Shown piece after piece: positions 13,439 through 13,480 of a stretch of 13,480 nt of DNA. Numbering within the stretch: position 1 is the first letter of the stretch; the number at the start of each line of letters is the position of its first letter. Made by a program: the position numbers and the translations under genes. The DNA is from an uncultured Ruminococcus sp. (GTDB lineage: Bacteria > Bacillota > Clostridia > Oscillospirales > Ruminococcaceae). The DNA lies in the NCBI GenBank assembly GCA_910584195.1, contig CAJTYV010000050.1, forward strand, positions 1-13,480. Reading direction: 5' to 3'. The notes under the pieces were generated by a model. The model searched no databases. It was given only the letters and a program-made list of their open reading frames with translations, and had not been told where the DNA came from.

Positions 13439-13480
13439 GCAGAATACAAAAAACCTTTATTTCCCCGGTTTGTCCTTTTT
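13439..13480 (-). other. Disrupted upstream part of the helicase gene
   Basis: On the minus strand the helicase frame reads back through RFFVFC to a TAA at 13457-13459 and is open again beyond it. A neighbouring minus frame is open through the whole edge (KGQTGEIKVFCILLVKPH). A base change or a shift near 13425-13440 would restore a longer protein. The window ends before this can be resolved. Confidence 0.4.

Overview
The window looks like part of an accessory or mobile region from a low-to-moderate GC Firmicute, most likely a gut Clostridia/Oscillospiraceae (Ruminococcus-like) genome. The reasons are strong AGGAGG-type ribosome sites, TTG starts, stacked large serine recombinases of the clostridial type, and small DUF3789- and DUF3848-like proteins that travel on conjugative elements of these bacteria. 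No tRNA, rRNA, CRISPR array or housekeeping gene is present. The taxonomic call is inference from style, not from a marker gene.

Layout, left to right. At 3-431 (+) lies the C-terminal tail of a large serine recombinase that begins outside the window, closed by a terminator hairpin at 449-490. Positions 491-1260 hold no convincing gene but carry three more inverted repeats, two of them shaped like minus-strand terminators. From 1271 to 3883 (+) there is a self-contained, AT-rich two-gene cassette: a near-consensus extended -10 promoter, a 209-residue protein with a hydrophobic helix and a winged-helix-like end, a 594-residue protein with a papain/C39-like cysteine peptidase core, and a closing hairpin. 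This cassette is the most interesting part of the window. It looks like a recently acquired, possibly defensive, module that I cannot match to a named system.

Everything from 3930 to 13480 is on the minus strand and reads from right to left. It starts with a DinG/XPD-type iron-sulfur helicase whose N-terminus is broken or missing at the window edge. Two short genes follow (55 aa; a 38-aa DUF3789-type membrane peptide), coupled by 4-nt ATGA overlaps. Next come three recombinase-family genes in a row: a full 516-aa serine recombinase, a 313-aa protein that keeps the recombinase and zinc-ribbon domains but lacks the catalytic resolvase domain, and a full 539-aa serine recombinase. After these come a DUF3848-like gene, an intrinsic terminator, and an amidoligase plus gamma-glutamylcyclotransferase-like pair. 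The run ends with a 43-aa membrane peptide, a 77-aa protein, a frameshifted small gene, and a 67-aa gene with its own consensus promoter.

How the parts may work together: the helicase and small DUF genes are typical cargo of conjugative elements, and the recombinase trio is probably an integration/excision module, perhaps inserted between the DUF3789 and DUF3848 genes. The amidoligase/cyclotransferase pair is expected to make and remodel or cleave isopeptide or gamma-glutamyl linkages. The plus-strand peptidase cassette sits between a recombinase remnant and this cargo, as expected for an accessory hotspot.
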